This document shows, piece by piece, positions 1 through 4,574 of a stretch of 6,013 nucleotides of DNA (position 1 is the stretch's first letter; every line of letters starts with the position of its first letter). Below the pieces are notes generated by a model. That model made no database searches. It was not told the origin of the DNA and was given only the letters and a program-made list of their open reading frames with translations. The stretch is from an uncultured Clostridia bacterium (GTDB taxonomy: Bacteria > Bacillota > Clostridia > Christensenellales > Borkfalkiaceae): the NCBI GenBank assembly GCA_947589585.1, contig CANQCA010000075.1:1-6013 (forward strand), read 5' to 3'. Position numbers and translations under genes: made by a program.

Positions 1-13
1 AAAAACAGACGTG

Positions 14-56
14 CAGACAGTTCGCAACCATCCTGTCTTAAAACAAAACTATGGGA
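14..56 (+). promoter_or_regulatory. Class I preQ1 riboswitch aptamer
   Basis: The aptamer shows stem P1 as AGACAG (15-20) with CTGTCT (33-38). A 12-nt loop begins TTCGCAACC and ends in C32, placed where the ligand-pairing cytosine sits in this class. The A-rich tail TAAAACAAAACTA (39-51) is typical of preQ1-I. A P2 pseudoknot can form between CCAT (28-31) and ATGG (51-54). The class senses 7-aminomethyl-7-deazaguanine, a queuosine precursor, and the next gene is a predicted queuosine-precursor transporter, which supports the call. The promoter lies left of the window. The aptamer was identified by eye from motif order and context. Confidence 0.85.
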
Positions 57-63
57 AGGATGG
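28..63 (+). promoter_or_regulatory. Antiterminator of the preQ1 switch
   Basis: CCATCCT (28-34) can pair perfectly over 7 bp with AGGATGG (57-63). This duplex would use the same bases as P2 and the 3' side of P1, and would take the first two Gs of the terminator stem. It is therefore mutually exclusive with both the ligand-bound aptamer and the terminator. Predicted logic: ligand present gives aptamer plus terminator (off); ligand absent gives antiterminator (on). Confidence 0.7.
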
Positions 64-81
64 GCGCATTGCGCCCTTTTT
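62..81 (+). terminator. Riboswitch-controlled intrinsic terminator
   Basis: GGGCGC (62-67) and GCGCCC (71-76) form a perfect 6-bp GC stem with an ATT loop, followed at once by five Ts (77-81). It sits between the aptamer and the transporter ribosome binding site, as expected for an attenuator that decides readthrough into the gene. Confidence 0.85.
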
Positions 82-107
82 GTTTGCCGCCGATATGGAG
101 AATTTTT

Positions 108-881
108 ATGTTTTTTAGCCGTCTGAAAGGGGAATGGAAAGAATTTCGCATCTTGCTCAAAAACATTCCCGCAGTTGTCACAGTCCTCTTCATCATGTCC
201 GTCTTCTCGATGAACCTGCTCGCGAACAAGAGCATCTCCCTCCCGTGGGATTGGCTCGCCCTCGATTGCGGCATCATCGTCTCGTGGTTCGCCTTCTTCA
301 CGATGGATATCGTAACGAAGCGCTTCGGCCCCAAGGCTGCGACCGAGCTATCCATTTTGGCCACGCTTGTCAACCTCTTCTTCTGTCTTCTCCTCTTCTT
401 GGGAAGCCTCATACCCGGGGTATGGGGGGAGAGCTTTGTGGAAGGGAGCGAGGATATTTTGAATCACGCCCTCGATCGGACGTTCGGGGGAACGTGGTAT
501 GTCGTCCTCGGCAGCACGGCGGCGTTCATCCTCTCCGCCGTCGTCAATAATTTTTCCAACTTTGCGATCGGGCGGCTCTTCAAGAAGAAGCCCGACGGCT
601 TCACCGCCTACATTTTGCGCACCTACGTCTCGACGGCGATCGGGCAGTTCGCGGATAACTTCACCTTCGCCCTCCTCGTGAGTCATTTCTTCTTCGGCTG
701 GAGCATGGTGCAGTGCGTCACCTGCGCACTCACGGGTATGGTCGCGGAGCTTTTGTGTGAGCTCATCTTCCTCTATCCCGGCTTTGCCATCACGCGGCGG
801 TGGAAAAAGGATGGCGTGGGCGAAGAGTACTTAAAATTCAAGGAGAAAGCGCATGAAAATCCTCATCACGGGCACGAGTAA
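108..881 (+). CDS. VUT/YhhQ-family queuosine-precursor transporter
   Basis: This predicted inner-membrane protein of 257 aa probably imports a queuosine precursor (preQ0, preQ1 or queuine) for tRNA G34 modification. It shows about six hydrophobic segments, roughly residues 20-39, 49-66, 80-103, 130-155, 170-195 and 197-224. Family-like motifs are MDIVTKRFG (66-74), STAAFILSAVVNNFSN (136-151), RTYVSTAIGQFADN (171-184) and GMVAELLCE (210-218), resembling COG1738/Vut_1. The C-terminus is charged and His-rich (HHGHE). The ATG at 108 was chosen because TGGAG (96-100) lies 7 nt upstream; the in-frame ATG at 51 falls inside the aptamer/terminator and cannot be the start. The preQ1 switch upstream supports the substrate class. 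The exact substrate cannot be read from sequence. The 3' end overlaps the SDR gene by 29 bp, implying one transcript. Confidence 0.88.
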   Translation: MFFSRLKGEWKEFRILLKNIPAVVTVLFIMSVFSMNLLANKSISLPWDWLALDCGIIVSWFAFFTMDIVTKRFGPKAATELSILATLVNLFFCLLLFLGSLIPGVWGESFVEGSEDILNHALDRTFGGTWYVVLGSTAAFILSAVVNNFSNFAIGRLFKKKPDGFTAYILRTYVSTAIGQFADNFTFALLVSHFFFGWSMVQCVTCALTGMVAELLCELIFLYPGFAITRRWKKDGVGEEYLKFKEKAHENPHHGHE

Positions 882-1416
882 GGGCATCGGAAGAGCCATC
901 GCGGAGAAGTTCATAGATAGCGGACATGAGGTGGTTGGTTTGGACATGGTACCCCCGTCCATCGTCTCGCCAAAGTATTTGCATGTGCAGACGGACGTCT
1001 TCTCGGGCGAGCTTCCCGCGGTCTCGGGCGTGGAAATTCTCATCAATAATGCGGGTGTGCAGAACTCGGGGAGGGACATCGACGTCAACTTGAAAGGGGC
1101 GATGCGCGTCACCGAAAAGTACGCCTTCCAGAGCAAGATAAGAAGCGTTCTTTTCATCGCCTCGTCGAGTGCGCGCACGGGGGCGGAGTTCCCCGAATAC
1201 GCCGCGAGCAAGGGCGGGCTCGTCGCCTACATGAAGAACGTCGCCCTGCGCATTTCCGCCTTCGGTGCGACGGCGAACAGCCTCTCCCCCGGCGGCGTGA
1301 GAACGCACCTTAACGACCATGTGATGCAGGACGAAAGCCTTTGGGCGCAGATCATGGCGGAGACCCTCCTTCCCAAGTGGGCGGAGCCCGAAGAGATCGC
1401 CGAGTGGGCGTATTAA
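853..1416 (+). CDS. SDR-family oxidoreductase, C-terminally truncated
   Basis: Short-chain dehydrogenase/reductase with a Rossmann fold. Visible motifs: cofactor loop TGTSKGIG (residues 6-13), NNAG (65-68), the Asn region DVNLKG (77-82), the catalytic Ser region IASSSA (102-107), and YAASK (116-120) carrying Tyr116 and Lys120. Asp31 at the end of beta-2 (GLD) hints at NAD(H) preference. The ATG is supported by AAGGAG (840-845) with 7-nt spacing. It starts inside the transporter gene, so the two are probably translationally coupled and both under the preQ1 switch. The protein is only 187 aa and ends right after EEIAEWAY, where SDRs of about 220-250 aa normally continue into a last strand and a segment often reading like TGQ..DNG. 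A palindromic repeat begins 10 nt after the stop, so the real 3' end may be lost. The substrate is unknown. It may be functional or a decaying gene. Confidence 0.85.
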   Translation: MKILITGTSKGIGRAIAEKFIDSGHEVVGLDMVPPSIVSPKYLHVQTDVFSGELPAVSGVEILINNAGVQNSGRDIDVNLKGAMRVTEKYAFQSKIRSVLFIASSSARTGAEFPEYAASKGGLVAYMKNVALRISAFGATANSLSPGGVRTHLNDHVMQDESLWAQIMAETLLPKWAEPEEIAEWAY

Positions 1417-1425
1417 TTTTAAGGC

Positions 1426-1458
1426 CATGCTTCGACTACGCTCAGCATGACGAAATAG
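1426..1458 (+). repeat. Palindromic intergenic repeat, copy 1
   Basis: A 33-nt unit starting CATGCTTCGACTACG, with inverted ends CATGCT (1426-1431) and AGCATG (1443-1448). A second copy at 2487-2519 matches at 31 of 33 positions. It lies just after the early stop of the SDR gene. No transposase is near, so it resembles a non-autonomous REP/MITE-like intergenic repeat. Confidence 0.8.
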
Positions 1459-1470
1459 AAATTGGTATTT

Positions 1471-1491
1471 GTTTGCTTCCCCTGCGCAAAC
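1471..1491 (+). repeat. Small hairpin after repeat copy 1
   Basis: GTTTGC (1471-1476) pairs with GCAAAC (1486-1491) around a 9-nt loop. The stem matches the core of the larger GTTTGCCC/GGGCAAAC hairpin at 2189-2218, so it may be part of the same repeat family. There is no T-tract, so a terminator is not supported. It sits just before the ribosome binding site of the next gene. Confidence 0.45.
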
Positions 1492-1508
1492 TAAGAGCGG
1501 AGGCACAT

Positions 1509-1943
1509 ATGATCGAACACGATACCATAGAACTTTTACGCGAATGCGACGCGGGCATCCAAATGGGCATTTCCGCGATCGACGAGGTGAAGAGCCACGC
1601 AACGGATAAAATCTTTGCGGCGATGCTCGACGATTATCAGCGCGAATACGCCCTTCTGCAAAACGAAATCCGGGGCATCTTACATTCCTACCACGACGAG
1701 GGGAAGGACCCGAGCCCCCTCGCACAGGGGATGGCGTGGCTCAAGACCAACTTCATGATGGCGGTGAAGGAGACGGACGAAGAGATCGCAGCCCTCCTCA
1801 CGGACGGCTGCGACATGGGAATCAAATCTTTGAACAAGTATTTGAACGACTACGGCGCCGCGGATGAGCGTGCGAAGGATCTCACCCGCCGCCTCATCGA
1901 ACTGCAATCCCGCCAACGCCGGGAACTTGCAAAGTATTTGTGA
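1509..1943 (+). CDS. Small all-helical protein of unknown function
   Basis: A 144-aa soluble protein with no signal peptide or membrane segment. It reads as a bundle of amphipathic helices with two similar stretches, ECDAGIQMGISAIDEV (12-27) and GCDMGIKSLNKYL (100-112), suggesting an internal two-part repeat. Between them is a conserved-looking turn, YHDEGKDPSP (61-70). The pattern recalls four-helix-bundle or ferritin-like hypothetical proteins of Clostridia, but no clear metal-binding EXXH set is visible and no function is assigned. The ATG at 1509 follows GGAGG (1499-1503) with 5-nt spacing. Longer in-frame readings begin inside the SDR gene and lack such a site. It is separated from the SDR gene by 92 bp containing a repeat, so it may or may not share the riboswitch-controlled transcript. 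Confidence 0.8.
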   Translation: MIEHDTIELLRECDAGIQMGISAIDEVKSHATDKIFAAMLDDYQREYALLQNEIRGILHSYHDEGKDPSPLAQGMAWLKTNFMMAVKETDEEIAALLTDGCDMGIKSLNKYLNDYGAADERAKDLTRRLIELQSRQRRELAKYL

Positions 1944-2005
1944 GGAACGCGTCATTCTGATGTAAGGACAGCGCGTCATTCTGAGCCGATAAATCATAAT
2001 GAAAA

Positions 2006-2022
2006 CGGAGAGCATCTCTCCG
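2006..2022 (-). terminator. Weak terminator-like hairpin
   Basis: CGGAGAG (2006-2012) and CTCTCCG (2016-2022) form a perfect 7-bp stem with a 3-nt loop. Read on the minus strand it is followed by TTTTCATT, a weak T-tract, so it could stop transcription arriving from the FRG side. It is about 590 bp beyond that gene, and the plus-strand side has As, so the call is tentative. Confidence 0.3.
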
Positions 2023-2047
2023 AAAAATCCCCTATAACGTAAGTCCG

Positions 2048-2115
2048 CTTGCTGTCCCTGACAGGAGTAGCCCGCTCCCGCCTTCTTGCTGTCCCTGAAA
2101 GGGAAAGTACCCGCT
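2048..2115 (+). repeat. Tandem imperfect direct repeat, 37-bp period
   Basis: CTTGCTGTCCCTGA occurs at 2048-2061 and again at 2085-2098. Each copy is followed by a similar G-rich stretch ending in CCCGCT (2071-2076 and 2110-2115). The second copy also forms one arm of the nested inverted repeat with 2267-2288. A small CCCGC/GCGGG hairpin follows at 2110-2123. Confidence 0.6.
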
Positions 2116-2188
2116 TTAGCGGGGGAAAGAGTTGAACCCCTCTGTCACCTGCGCGACATCTGTCTCACGCGGGTATAGCCCCGCAGTC

Positions 2189-2218
2189 AGAGTTTGCCCG
2201 TGCATATGGGCAAACTCT
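2189..2218. repeat. 11-bp perfect hairpin
   Basis: AGAGTTTGCCC (2189-2199) pairs with GGGCAAACTCT (2208-2218) around an 8-nt loop. No T-tract follows on either strand, so it is better read as a repeat-family stem than as a terminator. Confidence 0.65.
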
Positions 2219-2220
2219 AA

Positions 2221-2270
2221 GAAAATTTTGCGCCAAAGATTATCAACCTTTGGCAGAATGCAAAATTTTC
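2221..2270. repeat. Long two-part hairpin
   Basis: The outer stem is GAAAATTTTGC (2221-2231) with GCAAAATTTTC (2260-2270). The inner stem GCCAAAG (2232-2238) with CTTTGGC (2248-2254) stacks directly on it, leaving a one-sided bulge AGAAT (2255-2259). Eighteen base pairs in total make this the most stable-looking fold of the intergenic region. It directly follows the 2189-2218 hairpin. Confidence 0.65.
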
Positions 2271-2368
2271 CCTTTCAGGGGCGACAAGGGACAAGACTTC
2301 GTAGTTCGGGATTCTTCGAGGAATTGCTCGCGAGGACTGCGTAGGAATTGGTCGGCTCAGAATGACGC

Positions 2369-2438
2369 GGTCACCGCTCGTCATCCTGCCCCGACCGCGG
2401 CTTCTATTGATTATCCAAGGTCGGCACGAGCGGTCACC
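2369..2438. repeat. Interrupted inverted repeat
   Basis: GGTCACCGCTCGT (2369-2381) is complementary to ACGAGCGGTCACC (2426-2438) except at one position. CCGACC (2391-2396) pairs with GGTCGG (2419-2424) inside it, with unequal gaps. It begins at the last base of the 17-bp inverted repeat, so repeats here are abutted or nested. Confidence 0.5.
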
Positions 2439-2486
2439 GAACGCGAAGTAACGTAGTCGAAAGGTGACGACATTATAAAAAAGGGT

Positions 2487-2519
2487 CATGCTTCAACTAC
2501 GTTCAGCATGACGAAATAG
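2487..2519 (+). repeat. Palindromic intergenic repeat, copy 2
   Basis: Matches the unit at 1426-1458 at 31 of 33 positions; the two differences are G/A and C/T within the loop. The palindrome extends to GTCATGCT (2485-2492) and AGCATGAC (2505-2512). Same orientation as copy 1, about 1.06 kb away. Confidence 0.8.
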
Positions 2520-2549
2520 CAGTCAACCCTCATCAGTCACTGCGCGACA

Positions 2550-2574
2550 GCTTCCCCCTTCATATGGGGGAAGC
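2550..2574. repeat. GCTTCCCCC/GGGGGAAGC hairpin
   Basis: A 9-bp perfect stem (2550-2558 with 2566-2574) around TTCATAT. It is preceded by CTGCGCGACA (2540-2549), which also occurs at 2147-2156, so it belongs to a repeat family. It lies about 40 bp past the FRG stop codon but has no T-tract on the minus strand. It may act as an mRNA 3'-end stabiliser; a true terminator role is not supported. Confidence 0.55.
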
Positions 2575-2613
2575 CTTTCAAACTCCATACTTCGAACTTT
2601 CTGCCCTTTTTTA

Positions 2614-3927
2614 TCATTTTACCTGCGTATACTGACCCTTAATAAATTCCGCGACACAATCGATCTCGGGAAATAGCGTTGCCCGATTGATGGATAGGTC
2701 GGATAATTTCTCCAACATTTTATCCTTATCTCTGATCAAAATGACGATCTTCTTTTTATCCCGATTCCTGTATCGGAATTTATCGAGCTGGTCGACGCTT
2801 TCCGCAAGGCCCGTAAGAATGAAAGCGCCCTCCTGTTTTGTGATGCGGCGGTTGTTCCTCAAAGCCAAAATAAAGATGCTGTTTAGCACATCCGTCTTCT
2901 TGATCTCTGCGTTGAAAGCGGGCTTTTCCAAGCGGATCTCATGCAATAACCTTTTTACGCGGTCGTTGAATATCTCGTCTGTCACAGACCTGTCCAGCGC
3001 CAAGTTCTTAAATGTTTGTTGCGTATTAAAGTCAAATGTGGGAAGACTTGCCAAGATCGAGGCGGTATCGCTTTGGGGATATTTGACTTTATCCTTCCCG
3101 ACGGCGAAGACGATCACCTCGCCATACCCGCGCGTCTTGGATTCGCATGCAAAGTAAAGGGCGACAAGCGGATTCTGCGTAATATCGAGCATCCTCGTCG
3201 GCAGCCCGTAGTGTTGCATTTCGACGAGTTTTTCGAGATGGGTGTGGCATTTTTCGAAATCTTCCGGACATCTGATCTGAAGATCGTTATACATCTCCCG
3301 CTCGCTTTTCATCCATTTTTCCTTTCGATAAATGGAGGGCTTCAACATATAGTTTGCATCGCCGTGCCCGCGGAAAAAGAGCATTTCATTCTTGGGTTTG
3401 ATCTTCGCCAAAGCAGAGCTGAACTTTGCGATCGTCGATACAATGTTGATCTCCACCATCTCCGAGTTATAGAAGACACCGTCTTTTTCGACGATTAAGT
3501 GATTGATATTGTGGAACTCTTTGATTTTGGAGAAGAGTTCCAACGTAAAATCCACGCGCTCCGTCCTCTCTTTCATCGTCATATAAGCCCAATATACGAT
3601 CGCCTCGATTTCCGTCGCGGAAAGCTCCGTCGTCACAGAGGGTTCTATGCGATCTTCCATCACCCTTTCGTTGCCTTGAAATAGTCTTTGCCACGTCTGT
3701 TGTGCGTTATTTTTATCGGGATAATCTTCTTGATAGAGTTTTATGTAGATCGAACGCTCAACGGCAAGGCGGTATCTCATCTCCTCCTTGGTGAAGCCCC
3801 CGTCCAAAAAACTGCTCATGTCGAGGTAGCCGTCATGCAAGATTTTTTCAAAACAAAAATTATAGAATGCTTTCCTTACAACGGGCTCCTTCTCTAACCC
3901 GAAAAAATTAAAAAAGAAAAAAAACAT
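2614..3927 (-). CDS. FRG-domain protein, candidate defence effector
   Basis: A 437-aa cytoplasmic protein. The FRG domain is recognised from FFRGHGDANYMLKPSIYR (residues 184-201, with the defining Phe-Arg-Gly at 185-187), MQHYGLPTRMLD (237-248) followed by NPLVALYFAC (252-261), and KQEGAFIL (364-371). The end LFPEIDCVAEFIK (418-430) is also typical of these proteins. Residues 1-170 are charged and helical and I do not recognise them. The biochemical activity is not known to me; FRG genes are often seen in accessory or phage-defence settings. The ATG at 3927 has AAAGGAG (3932-3938) only 4 nt upstream. The start codon is followed by T-runs of 8, 6 and 6, giving an odd Phe-rich N-terminus. It lies 17 bp after the lipoprotein gene, so they are probably co-transcribed, and it ends in TGA at 2614-2616. 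Confidence 0.88.
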   Translation of the reverse strand: MFFFFFNFFGLEKEPVVRKAFYNFCFEKILHDGYLDMSSFLDGGFTKEEMRYRLAVERSIYIKLYQEDYPDKNNAQQTWQRLFQGNERVMEDRIEPSVTTELSATEIEAIVYWAYMTMKERTERVDFTLELFSKIKEFHNINHLIVEKDGVFYNSEMVEINIVSTIAKFSSALAKIKPKNEMLFFRGHGDANYMLKPSIYRKEKWMKSEREMYNDLQIRCPEDFEKCHTHLEKLVEMQHYGLPTRMLDITQNPLVALYFACESKTRGYGEVIVFAVGKDKVKYPQSDTASILASLPTFDFNTQQTFKNLALDRSVTDEIFNDRVKRLLHEIRLEKPAFNAEIKKTDVLNSIFILALRNNRRITKQEGAFILTGLAESVDQLDKFRYRNRDKKKIVILIRDKDKMLEKLSDLSINRATLFPEIDCVAEFIKGQYTQVK

Positions 3928-3944
3928 ACTTCTCCTTTGTTGAT

Positions 3945-4433
3945 CTAAAATGCAGAAGAATTGAGTTTATCCTTGACGTTTTCGTATGTAAGGCTTACAA
4001 AGTCGCCTAAATACTTATGTATCTCCCCGTTATCAAAGACAAAATAGCCGTTTTTTATGGAATATCCATAAAACGTGAATGTGTACCCTGCTTGTCCGTC
4101 CTTCCAAAATGTGATGGCCACCTTACTCCGATAGTTCTCCGTGTCGATTTCATCATAAATCTCTTCACTGTACGGCAATCCGTTGATTCGTTGATAGATA
4201 TCGTTTATGACCTCTTCATCGGACGAAGTCCCGAAGTAATCCTCATCGACGTCTGGCAGCATCCGATCGGATCGGGAAGAGATGTGATGATATTCGAGCG
4301 AAACCTCATCATAACTTCCGATATCCAAGTTCAAATCAAGCTTGGGCCATCCCTTCATGTCTCCGCCGCATGCGGAAAGAAGCATCGCCAAAACCGCCAA
4401 GACGGCACAGAAAAACTTTTTCATCCACTTCAT
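3945..4433 (-). CDS. Lipoprotein of unknown function
   Basis: A 162-aa predicted lipoprotein. It has positive charges near the start (MKWMKK), a hydrophobic core (7-19) and lipobox LSAC with the lipidated Cys at 22, then a Gly-rich linker GGDMKG. The mature part is acidic and Tyr-rich, without a recognised domain; it contains YTFTFYGYSIKNGYFVFDNG (116-135), which looks like beta-strand-turn repeats. It should be anchored on the outer face of the cytoplasmic membrane. The ATG at 4433 was preferred over Met4 because a GGTGAG-like site lies 9 nt upstream. The reading frame upstream stays open through a ttcA 3'-end relic as far as the stop codon of mrr. It is 17 bp from the FRG gene and on the same strand. 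Its role in that pair is unknown. Confidence 0.8.
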   Translation of the reverse strand: MKWMKKFFCAVLAVLAMLLSACGGDMKGWPKLDLNLDIGSYDEVSLEYHHISSRSDRMLPDVDEDYFGTSSDEEVINDIYQRINGLPYSEEIYDEIDTENYRSKVAITFWKDGQAGYTFTFYGYSIKNGYFVFDNGEIHKYLGDFVSLTYENVKDKLNSSAF

Positions 4434-4457
4434 TTTTCTTTTCTCACCCTCTTTTTT

Positions 4458-4508
4458 CTCCCCTTCATCAAAGCGGCGCTTGGTGCCCGATTTGTCCTTA
4501 TAGGCGAA
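4458..4508 (-). pseudogene. Relic of a second ttcA 3' end
   Basis: Read on the minus strand, 4458-4508 encodes FAYKDKSGTKRRFDEGE. This lines up with the last 17 residues of the TtcA-like gene, IAYKDKAGRRHYFDEEE (5585-5635). I count 10 of 17 residues and 35 of 51 bases identical. There is no start, no ribosome binding site and no stop before the lipoprotein ATG. Similarity may reach weakly to about 4520, where an inverted repeat begins. The divergence rules out a very recent duplication and suggests the two ends come from different lineages. Confidence 0.7.
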
Positions 4509-4519
4509 TAACGCGGGCG

Positions 4520-4574
4520 CTACCAGTGTGAGACGAAAGCAATGCGAAGCAGTGGTAGAGCAAAATTCGTCTCA
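4520..4574. repeat. Interlocked inverted repeats at the mrr 3' end
   Basis: Two inverted repeats alternate. CTACCAGTG (4520-4528) pairs with CAGTGGTAG (4550-4558) at 8 of 9 positions. TGAGACGAA (4529-4537) pairs perfectly with TTCGTCTCA (4566-4574). The order arm1-arm2-arm1'-arm2' would give a pseudoknot in RNA or a cross-shaped site in DNA. The last three bases are the mrr stop codon. No T-tract follows, so it is not a standard terminator. It separates mrr from the ttcA relic. Confidence 0.6.

Larger units (their letters stand above)
1972..2369. mobile_element. MITE-like element with 17-bp inverted ends (candidate)
   Basis: CGCGTCATTCTGAGCCG (1972-1988) is an exact reverse complement of 2353-2369. 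Inside it, 2085-2106 and 2267-2288 form a second inverted repeat (19 of 22 positions, including a perfect 14-bp core CCCTGAAAGGGAAA at 2093-2106). Nested inverted repeats, about 398 bp and no coding capacity fit a non-autonomous element. I could not find a clear target-site duplication, and the motif GTCATTCTGAG is itself common in bacterial intergenic repeats, so independent accumulation of repeats is a real alternative. Confidence 0.45.
1944..2613. other. Gene-free, repeat-filled convergent intergenic region
   Basis: About 670 bp lie between the 3' ends of the helical-protein gene and the FRG gene. I see no credible coding sequence; the short open frames here cross hairpins and repeats and lack ribosome binding sites. 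The stretch holds a 24-bp-spaced direct repeat (CGCGTCATTCTGA at 1948-1960 and 1972-1984), a 17-bp inverted repeat with a nested one, several hairpins, and copy 2 of the palindromic repeat. No transposase, tRNA or CRISPR array is visible. Confidence 0.85.

Noticed and set aside
51..107. ATG at 51 as an earlier start of the transporter
   Set aside because: It lies within the riboswitch P2 and antiterminator segment, the frame crosses the terminator, and the start at 108 has a well-placed ribosome binding site.
838..1725. Long minus-strand open frame of 295 codons opposite the SDR and helical-protein genes
   Set aside because: Its protein is Arg-rich and low in recognisable pattern, as expected opposite GC-rich genes. 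The plus strand has clear SDR motifs and ribosome binding sites.
2048..2123. Possible CRISPR-like repeat
   Set aside because: Only two imperfect copies with a 37-bp period and no cas genes. The material between copies resembles repeat sequence, unlike spacers.
2189..2270. Paired hairpins as a bidirectional terminator for the convergent genes
   Set aside because: Neither stem is followed by a T-tract on either strand, and both lie inside the inverted-repeat structure. Repeat-family stems explain them better.
2132..2489. Short open frames on both strands in the intergenic region
   Set aside because: They run through hairpins and repeats, lack ribosome binding sites and encode Arg/Ser-rich peptides without any pattern.
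4017..4511. Plus-strand open frame of 164 codons opposite the lipoprotein gene
   Set aside because: The opposite strand has a signal peptide with lipobox and operon spacing. The plus frame has no ribosome binding site and no recognisable protein pattern.
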